Shown in pieces: positions 62,848 through 64,000 of a stretch of DNA of 64,000 nt (within the stretch, counting starts at the first letter, position 1; each line of letters begins with the position of its first letter). Position numbers and translations under genes: made by a program. The stretch lies in contig NZ_ARWI01000001.1 of NCBI RefSeq assembly GCF_000478585.1, positions 2,108,001-2,172,000 of the forward strand, read 5' to 3'. This stretch comes from Thiomicrorhabdus sp. Kp2 (GTDB lineage Bacteria; Pseudomonadota; Gammaproteobacteria; Thiomicrospirales; Thiomicrospiraceae). Under the pieces are notes generated by a model, which did no database searches, was not told the origin of the DNA, and saw nothing but the letters and a program-made list of their open reading frames with translations.

Positions 62848-64000
62848 TTAAGTTGGGCAGATCATTTCACCGAGTTCTTCAGTGAGTTTAAGGTTTTCAG
62901 AATAATCTACGGGGCAATCAATTAATACCACACAGTTGTCGGCTATGGCTTGTTTTAGGGTTGGCAGTAAGTCCTCGGTGTGCTCTATTTTATAGCCTTT
63001 TGCACCAAAGGCTTCGGCCAGTTTAATAAAGTCTGGATTGGTGAAGGCGATATTGCTTTCACGCCCAAACTGATTCATCTGTTTCCATTTTATTAACCCA
63101 TATTCTTGGTCATTCCAAATCAGCACAATAATGGGAATATTCAAACGTACTGCGGTTTCAATTTCTTGCACATTCATTAAAAAACCCGCATCGCCAGTTA
63201 CCGCCACACAGACCTGTTGTGGTTTGGCGAGTTTTGCGGCAATCGCCCCTGGTAATGCAATGCCCATTGAGGCAAAGCCATTGGAGATAATGCAACTATT
63301 AGGTGCTTGCGCTTGATACATTCGGGCAATCCACATTTTATGTGCGCCAACGTCAGAAATGACGATGTCTTCAGCTTGCAGTACTTTGCGTAAATCGGTC
63401 AAGATTTTTTGTGGTTTAACGGGGAAATCTTGGTTGTTATCGAGCTTGTGAAAGGTCTCTTCGATACGTTGTTTTAGGCCTTGATAGGGTGAACCAGTGT
63501 GGCGTTTGCTAATGGCGGCCACACTGGATAAAGCTTGCCCAATATCACCAATTAAACCTGCCGATACAATGTAAAATTCATCCACTTCTGCTGGTTGAGT
63601 GTCAATGTGAATGATTTTGGTTTCTGGATTTCGGTTCCAAAGGTGGGGGTGATATTCGACGATATCGTAACCTACGCAGACCACCACATCGGCTCGGTCA
63701 ATGCCACACGAGATATAGTCGTGCGCCTGTAAACCAATGGTTCCTAATGAGAGTTCATTACTGCATGGCAGAACACCTTTGGCCATAAAGGTCGTTGCCA
63801 CGGGGATATTGAGTTTTGTGGCAAATTCAAACAGCGCTTCACTCGCCTTTGAACGCACGACACCATTACCCGCAATAATAATAGGAAACTTGGCTTCAGA
63901 GATAATATCTGCGGCTTGCTGAACTTTGATTGGGTTTACGTAAGAGGGCAGCGGGCTCTGTTTTTTTAATGGAACTTTATCAAGCAATTTTTCGGCAATA
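62848..64000 (-). CDS. Thiamine-diphosphate-dependent acetolactate synthase-like large subunit, 5' truncated
   Basis: The frame is still open at the window edge (IAEKLLDKV upstream), so the pyrimidine-binding N-terminal domain is missing. The central domain (VQQAADIISEAKFPIIIAGN, YDIVEYHPHLW) and the C-terminal ThDP domain (GDAGFLMNVQEIETAVRL, then IVLIWNDQEYGL) match the AlsS/IlvB family. The GDG metal-binding motif reads GDA. It could be catabolic acetolactate synthase (acetoin route) or anabolic IlvB; no small-subunit gene is visible. Confidence 0.85.
   Translation of the reverse strand, partial: IAEKLLDKVPLKKQSPLPSYVNPIKVQQAADIISEAKFPIIIAGNGVVRSKASEALFEFATKLNIPVATTFMAKGVLPCSNELSLGTIGLQAHDYISCGIDRADVVVCVGYDIVEYHPHLWNRNPETKIIHIDTQPAEVDEFYIVSAGLIGDIGQALSSVAAISKRHTGSPYQGLKQRIEETFHKLDNNQDFPVKPQKILTDLRKVLQAEDIVISDVGAHKMWIARMYQAQAPNSCIISNGFASMGIALPGAIAAKLAKPQQVCVAVTGDAGFLMNVQEIETAVRLNIPIIVLIWNDQEYGLIKWKQMNQFGRESNIAFTNPDFIKLAEAFGAKGYKIEHTEDLLPTLKQAIADNCVVLIDCPVDYSENLKLTEELGEMICPT

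Overview
The window reads as chromosomal DNA of a low-GC, sulfur-oxidiser-like gammaproteobacterium; my best guess is the Thiomicrospira / Hydrogenovibrio / Thiomicrorhabdus group of the Piscirickettsiaceae. The basis is the gammaproteobacterial gene order (miaB-phoH-ybeY-corC-lnt, then leuS-lptE-holA-proA-nadD-rsfS-rlmH), the E. coli-like class Ia ribonucleotide reductase, a TorF-type porin and di-heme peroxidase, and AT-rich intergenic DNA. The genus is inferred, not proven. No rRNA or tRNA gene and no CRISPR array was seen.

Layout. 1-4.2 kb: a truncated YihY membrane protein, a FecCD/HmuV-type iron, heme or cobalamin ABC importer, and an ECF sigma factor with a DUF3379 partner. 4.3-7.9 kb: a Pat-like acyl-CoA synthetase/GNAT fusion divergent from a histone-deacetylase-like enzyme, a possible protein acetylation/deacetylation pair. 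8-19.4 kb: nrdB and nrdA separated by about 8 kb of housekeeping genes (uup, a thioredoxin-like protein, tpm, yrfG, nudE, cysQ). 19.9-21.9 kb: a tandem array of about 13 units of 151/156 bp with a 760-bp higher-order period. 21.9-28.3 kb: a CobW GTPase, a GAF/PAS/GGDEF/EAL protein, a di-heme peroxidase and a diguanylate cyclase on the minus strand. 28.5-35.4 kb: DUF2892, short ModE, TorF porin, rplM-rpsI, a Phd/ParE toxin-antitoxin pair, a general porin, a RAYT transposase with inverted ends and a YkgJ-like protein. 35.5-43.5 kb: an orphan prepilin cluster of four related genes sharing a CPD-acidic motif, two with C-termini resembling modules of RTX adhesins, then a response regulator, a histidine kinase and a fifth prepilin. 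43.6-58.4 kb: conserved RNA-modification, envelope and cofactor genes with a VapBC pair. 58.8-64 kb: a cation/proton antiporter, a tandem Usp protein, rpsT, small membrane and periplasmic proteins and a truncated acetolactate-synthase-like gene.

Repeat landscape. Three dispersed families stand out. (1) A perfect 12-bp palindrome ACCAGGCCTGGT occurs 16 times exactly, ten times between genes and six inside genes, plus many one- or two-mismatch copies; chance predicts far fewer than one. It often lies between convergent genes and supplies in-frame peptides such as PGLV or QAW. (2) Mosaic elements begin with AACCACGAAG and end with CTTCGTGGTT, with REP-like cores; the long tandem array appears to be one such element expanded internally. 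(3) Hairpin elements downstream of nrdA, rlmH and rpsT keep similar centres and outer boxes while their arms differ but stay complementary.

The parts most worth following up are the ACCAGGCCTGGT system, the higher-order array upstream of nrdA, and the prepilin/adhesin-module cluster with its two-component system.
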